In this document: piece after piece, positions 1 through 4,664 of the stretch | Numbering within the stretch: position 1 is the stretch's first letter | Layout of the letters: the number at the start of each line of letters is the position of its first letter | From: Sinorhizobium sp. | GTDB lineage: Bacteria > Pseudomonadota > Alphaproteobacteria > Rhizobiales > Rhizobiaceae | Direction: 5' to 3' | Assembly (NCBI GenBank): GCA_031178305.1 | Contig: JAPSJG010000163.1 | Location: forward strand, 1-7,907 | DNA length: 7,907 nucleotides | The notes under the pieces: model-generated | The model's database searches: none | What the model was told of the DNA's origin: nothing | Seen by the model: only the letters and a program-made list of their open reading frames with translations | Position numbers and translations under genes: made by a program

Positions 1-280
1 GGGCATGGCCGAGGAATATCGGGCGCGCCACGATACGATCTGGCCCGAACTGGCCGTGCTTCTGAAAGAGGCCGGGATCTCCGACTATTCAATCCACCTC
101 GACGAAGAAACGAACCTGCTTTTCGGCGTGTTTTGGCGGACCGACGACCACAAGATGGCCGATCTGCCCACCCATCCGGTGATGAAGAGATGGTGGGCCT
201 ATATGGCCGACATCATGGAAACGAAAGCGGACAACGAGCCGGTCGCCGTCCCCCTCAAGACGGTTTTCCATCTGCCATGA
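1..280 (+). CDS. rhaM: L-rhamnose mutarotase (RhaM/RhaU), 5'-truncated by window edge
   Basis: This enzyme interconverts the alpha and beta anomers of L-rhamnose in the cytoplasm so that the sugar enters catabolism at full rate. The visible protein carries the family hallmarks: RHDTIWPEL near its start (the His is the family's catalytic residue), then ISDYSIHLDEETNLLFGVFW, a WWAYMADIM segment and the PLKTVFH ending. The family is usually about 104-106 residues long. An ATG at position 5 would give 91 residues, but the open frame continues leftwards through a Gly codon at 2-4 that fits the usual 'PGMAEEY' stretch. The true start therefore lies about a dozen codons upstream, outside the window, and the ATG at 5 is internal. 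The stop codon overlaps the rhaK start (ATGA, 277-280), which implies one transcript and coupled translation. In Rhizobium leguminosarum the same gene is rhaU in rhaRSTPQUK, immediately before rhaK as here. Identity is secure; only the symbol is a matter of convention. Confidence 0.95.
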   Translation, partial: GMAEEYRARHDTIWPELAVLLKEAGISDYSIHLDEETNLLFGVFWRTDDHKMADLPTHPVMKRWWAYMADIMETKADNEPVAVPLKTVFHLP

Positions 281-1668
281 AAACCGTCGCCGTCATCGAT
301 ATCGGCAAGACGAACGCCAAGGTCGCGCTGGTCGACCTAGACCTCTTCGAGGAGATTGCCGTCCGCAGGACGCCCAATCTCGTCATCGGGGAGGGGCTCT
401 ACCCTCATTTCGATATCGATCAGCTCTGGCGCTTCATTCTGGAGAGCCTGGCCGCGCTCCATCGCGAATGCCCGGTGGATGCGATCTCGGTTACGACCCA
501 TGGGGCGACCGCCGTCCTGCTCGACGAAGGGGGCGGGCTCGCTTTGCCGGTATTGGATTATGAGTTCGCCGGACCGGACGTCCTCGCGGAGGATTATGGC
601 AAGGTAAGGCCTCCATTCGCAGAGACCGGTTCGGCGCGCTTGCCCATGGGCCTGAATGTCGGCGCGCAGCTTTTCTGGCAGCAGCGCATGTTTCCCGAGC
701 AATTCGCCAGGGTGGCGACGATCCTGACCTATGCTCAATATTGGTCCTATCGTCTGACGGGTATCAGAACCAACGAACTGACTTCGCTCGGCTGCCATAC
801 GGACCTCTGGAATCCCACAGCTGCGACGTTTTCGACACTGGTAGAGGCACAAGGCTGGCGCCCGCATTTCGCGCCGGTGCGCAACGCGGGTGACGTGATC
901 GGCGGGCTGTTGCCGTCGCTGGCCGAGGAAACGGGCCTGCCGCAGGGTCTGCCGGTTTATTGCGGCATCCACGACTCCAACGCCTCATTGCTGCCGCATC
1001 TCCTGACCCGCTCCGCGCCGTTTTCCGTGGTCTCGACCGGAACCTGGGTCGTCATGCTGGCGGTCGGCGGCAAGGCGGTCGATCTCGACGAGACGCGCGA
1101 CACTCTGATCAATATCAACGCGCTTGGCGATCCGGTGCCTTCCGCCCGTTTCATGGGCGGCCGCGCCTTCTCCATGCTTGTCGGCGACAATCCACCGCCG
1201 GCCTCGCCCGAGGCAGAAGAGCGGGTGCTTTCGGCTGGCCATATGCTGCTGCCCTCCGTGCCGGGCGGCTCCGGTCCCTTCCCATCTTCTCGCCCCCGCT
1301 GGACGGTGGATGAGGAGACGCTCGACCCCGCCGAGCGGCTCGCCGCAGTCTCCTTCCATCTCGCCCTGATGACCGCGACCTGCCTCGATCTCATCGGCGC
1401 GAAAGGCGAGATCGTGGTTGAGGGGCCCTTTGCCGCCAACGCCGCCTATTTGCGGATGTTGGCTGCCGCAACCGCCCGGCCGGTGCTCGCAAACAGGCTC
1501 AGCAGCACCGGAACGAGCCTCGGAGCCGCCTGTCTTGTCGCTGGCGCTCACATCAGGACAGGCACGGAAGCCTTCGCTGAAGCAATCCCGCAAGCCTTGA
1601 TCGAATATGCGCAGCGATGGCACCATCTCACGATGGAACACGTGCGATCCGGCCGCAATCGAAAATGA
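277..1668 (+). CDS. rhaK: L-rhamnose (rhamnulose-type) sugar kinase RhaK, FGGY family
   Basis: This is a carbohydrate kinase of the FGGY/ASKHA fold, 463 residues from the chosen start. The phosphate-1 loop DIGKTNAKVALV is at residues 8-19. THGATAVLLDE lies at 74-84, the presumed catalytic Asp is D233 in GIHDSNAS, a phosphate-2 type STGTW is at 253-257, and the C-terminal adenosine-binding region is around EGPFAANAAYL at 382-392 and SSTGTSLGAA at 409-418. The frame is open back to position 133, but the ATG at 277 puts the phosphate loop at the proper N-terminus and creates the ATGA overlap with rhaM, so it is preferred. It is the last gene of the rhamnose operon. In R. leguminosarum the homologue phosphorylates the rhamnose-derived sugar and is also required for rhamnose transport by the ABC transporter. 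Substrate specificity here is inferred from the neighbour gene rather than read from the residues. No strong intrinsic terminator is visible after it. Confidence 0.93.
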   Translation: MKTVAVIDIGKTNAKVALVDLDLFEEIAVRRTPNLVIGEGLYPHFDIDQLWRFILESLAALHRECPVDAISVTTHGATAVLLDEGGGLALPVLDYEFAGPDVLAEDYGKVRPPFAETGSARLPMGLNVGAQLFWQQRMFPEQFARVATILTYAQYWSYRLTGIRTNELTSLGCHTDLWNPTAATFSTLVEAQGWRPHFAPVRNAGDVIGGLLPSLAEETGLPQGLPVYCGIHDSNASLLPHLLTRSAPFSVVSTGTWVVMLAVGGKAVDLDETRDTLININALGDPVPSARFMGGRAFSMLVGDNPPPASPEAEERVLSAGHMLLPSVPGGSGPFPSSRPRWTVDEETLDPAERLAAVSFHLALMTATCLDLIGAKGEIVVEGPFAANAAYLRMLAAATARPVLANRLSSTGTSLGAACLVAGAHIRTGTEAFAEAIPQALIEYAQRWHHLTMEHVRSGRNRK

Positions 1669-1676
1669 CGATGACG

Positions 1677-1699
1677 AAAAATGCAAAGCTAATTCTTGC
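1677..1699 (-). terminator. weak intrinsic-terminator-like hairpin on the minus strand
   Basis: Read on the minus strand, GCAAG and TTTGC (1699-1683) can form a five-pair stem including one G-U pair, with a seven-base loop, followed by A and five T (1682-1677). It lies just past the stop of the possible 36-residue minus-strand ORF and between that ORF and the end of rhaK. The stem is short and AT-rich, so it may be chance. Confidence 0.25.
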
Positions 1700-1710
1700 C
1701 GCGAGGCGCC

Positions 1711-1821
1711 TCAGAATATGTTTCTGCTTGCCGCGCGGTCGTGCTCGAAACGGACGACGATCGATATTGCGATCATTGCCAGGATCGCGGTAACAGCAGC
1801 GCTAATTCCGAGAACAATCAT
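1711..1821 (-). CDS. possible small single-span membrane protein, 36 residues, unknown function
   Basis: A minus-strand ORF of 36 codons starts with ATG at 1821 and stops with TGA at 1711-1713. Residues 2-23 are an almost uninterrupted hydrophobic run (MIVLGISAAVTAIL, then AMIAISIVV), followed by a positively charged and polar tail, RFEHDRAASRNIF. This is the layout expected of a single-span inner-membrane miniprotein. A weak Shine-Dalgarno-like GGGA (1833-1830) stands eight bases before the ATG. A weak hairpin plus T-run follows the stop, and a 15-base inverted repeat covers the start codon. Against it, third-position GC is only about 56 percent, well below the neighbouring genes, and I do not recognise the sequence. 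It converges on rhaK. An alternative is a chance hydrophobic ORF in intergenic DNA. Confidence 0.35.
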   Translation of the reverse strand: MIVLGISAAVTAILAMIAISIVVRFEHDRAASRNIF

Positions 1822-1826
1822 TGTTC
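1812..1826. promoter_or_regulatory. 15-base perfect inverted repeat GAACAAT-C-ATTGTTC, possible operator
   Basis: Two seven-base arms, GAACAAT and ATTGTTC, are exact reverse complements around a single central base. The element covers the ATG (1819-1821) of the possible minus-strand miniprotein. The short single-base centre suits a dimeric DNA-binding protein better than an RNA hairpin. I do not recognise the motif as a known operator. Confidence 0.35.
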
Positions 1827-1859
1827 ATTTCCCGAGAGCGCATCTTCATGATGTCGCTT

Positions 1860-1878
1860 CTGCCCAACTGCGGGGCAG
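1860..1878. repeat. inverted repeat CTGCCC / GGGCAG
   Basis: A perfect six-base-pair GC-rich stem (1860-1865 with 1873-1878) encloses a seven-base loop. No T-run follows on either strand, so it is not a standard terminator. Its role is unknown and it could be a transcript hairpin in the intergenic region. Confidence 0.3.
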
Positions 1879-2066
1879 CACGCGCGGTCGGCGCCCATTT
1901 TGATCTTCGCTTCGATACTGCAGGGCAAGTAGATACGCAATCCTGAACTCTTGTGATTGAAAAATCGCTGCCGATCGTCACCGAAAAACCCGCACTGTTG
2001 CAGGACAAGAACAGTTACCGGGATCGTTCGCACTAATTTTAGCGATTCCGGTTATGCGCCGCAGCC

Positions 2067-2094
2067 GTTAACCTTCAAGCAAGGAATTAACCAT
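2067..2094. promoter_or_regulatory. putative CtrA-binding region: TTAACC repeated, with an exact TTAACCAT half-site
   Basis: TTAACCTT occurs at 2068-2075 and TTAACCAT at 2087-2094, in the same orientation and 19 bases apart. TTAACCAT is the well-described eight-base half-site of CtrA, the alphaproteobacterial cell-cycle regulator that also controls motility and chemotaxis genes in several species. A GATTC site, the target of the cell-cycle methyltransferase CcrM (GANTC), is at 2044-2048. The 19-base spacing is not the classical TTAA-N7-TTAA arrangement. The site lies about 240 bases before icpA, the first gene of the chemotaxis operon. Binding by CtrA is inferred from sequence only. Confidence 0.4.
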
Positions 2095-2118
2095 AAACAT
2101 GCTCCAACACGTCGGAAT

Positions 2119-2138
2119 GGGAAATTCTGAAGTTTCCC
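2119..2138. repeat. inverted repeat GGGAAA / TTTCCC
   Basis: A perfect six-base stem (2119-2124 with 2133-2138) encloses an eight-base loop. It lies in the presumed untranslated leader of icpA. Function is unknown. Confidence 0.3.
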
Positions 2139-2161
2139 CTCAAGGCATGATGCCGCGCCGC

Positions 2162-2184
2162 CGTACCGGTTCCGGTCCGGTATG
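2162..2184. repeat. hairpin CGTACCGG / CCGGTATG in the presumed icpA leader
   Basis: Eight base pairs, one of them a G-U pair in RNA, close a seven-base loop. The region is dense in CCGG tetramers, so alternative pairings are possible. No T-run directly follows, so termination is not indicated. Confidence 0.3.
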
Positions 2185-2325
2185 CATTTCTTCACCGAAA
2201 TTTACTTGCGGGATGGACGATCGCACACGCTTAGGGCGCGCTGATCCTGGCGATCGGGCGTGACCGGCCACGCGCCCCTGGCGACCACATCTTCCCTTCG
2301 GCAAGTTTCGAAAACGCATCAGGCC

Positions 2326-2335
2326 GGGGACAAGC
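2326..2335 (+). promoter_or_regulatory. ribosome binding site supporting the GTG start of icpA
   Basis: GGGGA at 2326-2330 stands five bases before the GTG at 2336. No ATG lies in frame near this point, so this Shine-Dalgarno-like stretch is what decides the start of icpA. Confidence 0.5.
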
Positions 2336-3952
2336 GTGAAGCAGGAAGCGTCAGGACAGGCAGGGAGGGGCCAGGCAGGCAGTCTGCTCGAACGCTTGCG
2401 CTTTGCCGGCCTCGATGAGCAAGCCTGCACTCTCCTGCGCGCTCATCGTCAAACCCTGTCGCCGCGTATCGAGCTCGCGCTGCGCGATCTTTTCCACCGC
2501 CTGCAGACCTATCCCGACGCCGCCCGCCATTTCGATAGCGACCGCCAGCTCGACCGTCTGCACGATCTGCAATCCTCCCACTGGAATGTGCTGACCGATG
2601 CCCGTTTCGACGGGCTCTATGCCGAGCGCGTGAAGGTGCTGGCCGATACGGAAAGCCGTATGGGACTCGACCCGCGCTGGCAGATCGCAAGCCACGCAGT
2701 GGTTTTGGAGCATCTCATCGTCGGTGCCATCGACAATGCCTGGCCCAAATCCCTGCTTTCCTTGGGTAGGTCGCGCAAGAAAGAACTCTGCGAGCTCGTC
2801 GCCGCGCTCGTCCGTGCCGCATTCGTCGACGCCGAGATTGCGGTCTCGCTTCGCTTCAACTCCCTGCGTCAGCAGCACCAGCTTCAGTCATCGGAGCAGC
2901 GCAAGGAGGACGAGACCCAGGTGACCGGTCTTTTCCGGGACTTCCTTAGCGCCCTTGCCGACGGCGATCTTACGGCCCGTCTCTCGGAAAGTGCACCGGA
3001 TGGCCATCGCCCGATCGCGGCCGGTCTCAACTTGGCATTGGACCAGATCCAGGAGGCCCTGCTGGCCGCAGACAAGCGCGCAGCGGCTGCCGAAGCACTC
3101 GCCCGCAGCCTGCGCGACCGCGCCGCCGAATTTTCCGGCAGTGCCGGGGGCGAAGCTAAAGCGCTGTCCGGCCAGGTCGCGATGTTGGACAGCATGACAG
3201 AGCGCATGCGCTCGGGCTCGCTTGCGATCGGCGAGGCCGAAACGGCGGCGGGCGAAACCCGCCTGGCAGTCGAGCGCAGCGGCGAAATCGCCGGACAGGC
3301 GATTTCGGCCATGGCAGACATCGAGACCTCGGCGGAGAAAATCGGGCAGATCATTGGCGTTATCGACGAGATCGCCTTCCAGACCAACCTGCTGGCTTTG
3401 AACGCTGGCATCGAGGCGGCTCGCGCCGGTGAAAGCGGCCGGGGCTTTGCGGTCGTGGCGCAGGAGGTTCGGGCTCTCGCGCAGCGTTCAGGAGAAGCGG
3501 CCCGCGAAATCAAGCAACTCGTCAGCGGCACGAAAACCCAGGTGGAAGCGGGGGTTGAAATCGTCGGCCGGACGCAGGACGCGATCAGCAGCATCGTCGC
3601 ACAGGTGACCTCAATTAACGCCGCCGTTTCCGGTATTGCCCGTGAGGCGCAGGGCCAGGTGAGCGATCTTGCCGCTACGGCTTCCGAAATCGGCGGCATC
3701 TCGCGGGCGTTGGGCCGCAGTGCGGCGCTTGCTGGCGAGACGCTGGCTTCGTCGGACAACCTCCACAGCCTCATCTTGGAACTGGGACAGACGATCCGCA
3801 GGTTCCGTTTTGAACGCCAGGCGGGCTTGGCGGCGACGGTGGCTGTCTCCCCCGTTGCCGGCTTGCCGCTGCAGATAAATGAGGAAGAGCCGGCAATGCT
3901 GTTCGCAGAGGATGCCGCCTCCGAACGGCACTTCGCCGGGTGGCGAGGTTAG
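2336..3952 (+). CDS. icpA: soluble globin-coupled methyl-accepting chemotaxis protein IcpA
   Basis: This is a cytoplasmic chemoreceptor of 538 residues with no membrane-spanning segment or signal peptide. Residues 15-180 match the globin-coupled sensor fold, including RMGLDPRW at 108-115. Residues 198-245 resemble a HAMP unit (LADGDLTARL, 207-216). The rest is the coiled-coil signalling domain, with the conserved hairpin tip EIAFQTNLLALNAGIEAARA at 345-364 and GFAVVAQEVRALAQRSGEAA at 370-389. Where haem-binding members have the proximal His (HLRIGL in B. subtilis HemAT), this protein has Glu106, and the distal Tyr position appears to be His54. The domain may therefore not bind haem in the usual way. 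The C-terminus lacks a CheR-docking pentapeptide of NWETF type. The start is GTG, supported by a nearby Shine-Dalgarno stretch. It heads the che operon and feeds CheA/CheW. Its ligand is unknown. Confidence 0.92.
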   Translation: MKQEASGQAGRGQAGSLLERLRFAGLDEQACTLLRAHRQTLSPRIELALRDLFHRLQTYPDAARHFDSDRQLDRLHDLQSSHWNVLTDARFDGLYAERVKVLADTESRMGLDPRWQIASHAVVLEHLIVGAIDNAWPKSLLSLGRSRKKELCELVAALVRAAFVDAEIAVSLRFNSLRQQHQLQSSEQRKEDETQVTGLFRDFLSALADGDLTARLSESAPDGHRPIAAGLNLALDQIQEALLAADKRAAAAEALARSLRDRAAEFSGSAGGEAKALSGQVAMLDSMTERMRSGSLAIGEAETAAGETRLAVERSGEIAGQAISAMADIETSAEKIGQIIGVIDEIAFQTNLLALNAGIEAARAGESGRGFAVVAQEVRALAQRSGEAAREIKQLVSGTKTQVEAGVEIVGRTQDAISSIVAQVTSINAAVSGIAREAQGQVSDLAATASEIGGISRALGRSAALAGETLASSDNLHSLILELGQTIRRFRFERQAGLAATVAVSPVAGLPLQINEEEPAMLFAEDAASERHFAGWRG

Positions 3953-3982
3953 CTGAAGGATTCGAGGTCAGCGAGGAACAAG

Positions 3983-4276
3983 ATGGCCAGCAGGAACAAC
4001 GCAAGAAAACCGCTTAAGCTCGCTCCGGTCCTGGATCTGAACGAGGCGACGGCGCTGCACAACAAGCTTCTGGAGCTGAAGGGTGCTCCGATCGCAATCG
4101 ACGCTTCTGCCGTCGAGCGCGTGGGGGCGCTCTGCGCCCAGGTACTGATGGCAGGCGCAAAAACCTGGGAAGAGGATCAGTTGTCCTTCACCTTTGCCAA
4201 GGTGTCGGACGCTTTCGTTAAAGCGACACAGCTCATCGGCGTGGACATTGCTCCCCTGATGGCAAAGGAGATTTGA
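3983..4276 (+). CDS. cheS: CheS, STAS-like CheA-binding protein of the phosphate-sink pathway
   Basis: The protein is 97 residues long, the same as S. meliloti CheS, and sits in the same place between icpA and cheY1. In S. meliloti CheS binds CheA residues 163-256, raises the affinity of CheY1 for CheA and accelerates loss of phosphate from CheY1. The sequence has the look of a STAS domain: a first strand at 13-17, the core IDASAVERVGALCAQVL at 39-55, and a C-terminal helix with VSDAFVKATQLIGV at 74-87. The Ser usually phosphorylated in SpoIIAA-type STAS proteins (in the DSSG loop) is absent, since that loop reads RVGALC here. A GAGGAA at 3973-3978 serves as the ribosome binding site. The gene follows icpA after 30 bases and ends three bases before cheY1, so it is in the operon. 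Confidence 0.9.
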   Translation: MASRNNARKPLKLAPVLDLNEATALHNKLLELKGAPIAIDASAVERVGALCAQVLMAGAKTWEEDQLSFTFAKVSDAFVKATQLIGVDIAPLMAKEI

Positions 4277-4279
4277 GAA

Positions 4280-4645
4280 ATGAAAAAGAGAGTTCTCACT
4301 GTCGACGACTCCCGCACCATCCGGAACATGCTTCTCGTCACCCTCAACAATGCCGGGTTCGAAACGATCCAGGCGGAGGATGGGGTCGAAGGCCTCGAAG
4401 TGCTCGAGAGCGCCAATCCGGATGTCATAGTCACCGACATCAACATGCCCCGCCTCGATGGCTTCGGCTTCATCGAGGGCGTTCGCAAGAACGATCGGTA
4501 TCGCGCCGTACCGATCCTGGTGCTGACGACGGAAAGCGACGCCGAGAAGAAGAACCGCGCACGCCAGGCAGGTGCCACCGGCTGGATCGTCAAGCCGTTC
4601 GACCCCACCAAGCTGATCGATGCCATCGAGCGTGTAACGGCCTGA
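4280..4645 (+). CDS. cheY1: chemotaxis response regulator CheY1 (phosphate sink)
   Basis: This is a stand-alone receiver domain of 121 residues without an output domain. All the catalytic residues are present: acidic pair D9-D10, phospho-acceptor D53 in VTDINMP, T83, and K105 in VKPF. The switch aromatic that is Tyr106 in E. coli CheY is Trp102 here. In S. meliloti the two-CheY system uses CheY2 to control the flagellar motor, while CheY1 accepts excess phosphate from CheA. The position between cheS and cheA identifies this copy as CheY1. A strong AAAGGAG (4264-4270) lies nine bases before the ATG, inside the end of cheS. cheA begins 19 bases later. The role as sink is taken from the S. meliloti homologue and is not shown by the sequence itself. 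Confidence 0.93.
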   Translation: MKKRVLTVDDSRTIRNMLLVTLNNAGFETIQAEDGVEGLEVLESANPDVIVTDINMPRLDGFGFIEGVRKNDRYRAVPILVLTTESDAEKKNRARQAGATGWIVKPFDPTKLIDAIERVTA

Positions 4646-4664
4646 AATTCGAGGGTAGCCTCCA

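Larger units (their letters stand above)
1669..2335. other. 667-base intergenic region between the rha and che operons
   Basis: No confident gene lies in this gap. From left to right it holds a weak minus-strand hairpin with a T-run (1677-1699), a perfect palindrome GAGGCGCCTC (1703-1712) and a possible 36-codon minus-strand ORF (1711-1821). A 15-base inverted repeat sits over that ORF's start (1812-1826), followed by a hairpin CTGCCC-7 nt-GGGCAG (1860-1878) and a GATTC methylation-type site (2044-2048). Two TTAACC repeats (2067-2094) come next, then hairpins at 2119-2138, 2162-2184 and 2256-2277. The promoter of the chemotaxis operon is expected here because every downstream gene is closely spaced. 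I could not identify a convincing -35/-10 pair by eye. Confidence 0.8.

Noticed and set aside
133..276. A 48-codon N-terminal extension of rhaK
   Set aside because: It overlaps rhaM in another frame, lacks kinase motifs and would displace the phosphate loop from the N-terminus; the ATG at 277 with the ATGA overlap is the natural start.
337..1686. Several minus-strand open frames opposite rhaK (337-972, 957-1439, 985-1686)
   Set aside because: They lie fully within the well-supported kinase gene and read as low-complexity Arg/Gly/Ser-rich products.
1703..1712. Palindrome GAGGCGCCTC as a rhaK terminator stem
   Set aside because: The palindrome has no room for a loop, the flanks do not extend the pairing, and no T-run follows on the plus strand.
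1665..1793. 42-codon plus-strand ORF starting in an ATGA overlap with the rhaK stop
   Set aside because: The product is Arg-rich without a domain, no ribosome site beyond the overlap is seen, and composition looks like intergenic DNA.
1921..2094. Sigma-70-type -35/-10 promoter candidates such as GTTAAC with ACCATA at 17-base spacing
   Set aside because: Matches to the consensus are too poor to call, and the bases overlap the TTAACC repeats that better explain them.
2099..2263. 54-codon plus-strand ORF just after the TTAACCAT site, a possible leader peptide
   Set aside because: Third-position GC is about 52 percent, far below the real genes here, and the nearest AAGGA is 13 bases from the ATG; no recognisable sequence.
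2140..2430. 96-codon minus-strand open frame across the icpA start
   Set aside because: It overlaps the icpA start, is Pro/Arg/Ser-rich, and has no supporting signals.
2884..3774. 296-codon minus-strand open frame opposite icpA
   Set aside because: It is a mirror of the receptor's coiled coil, with a repetitive Ala/Ser/Arg-rich product and no family features.
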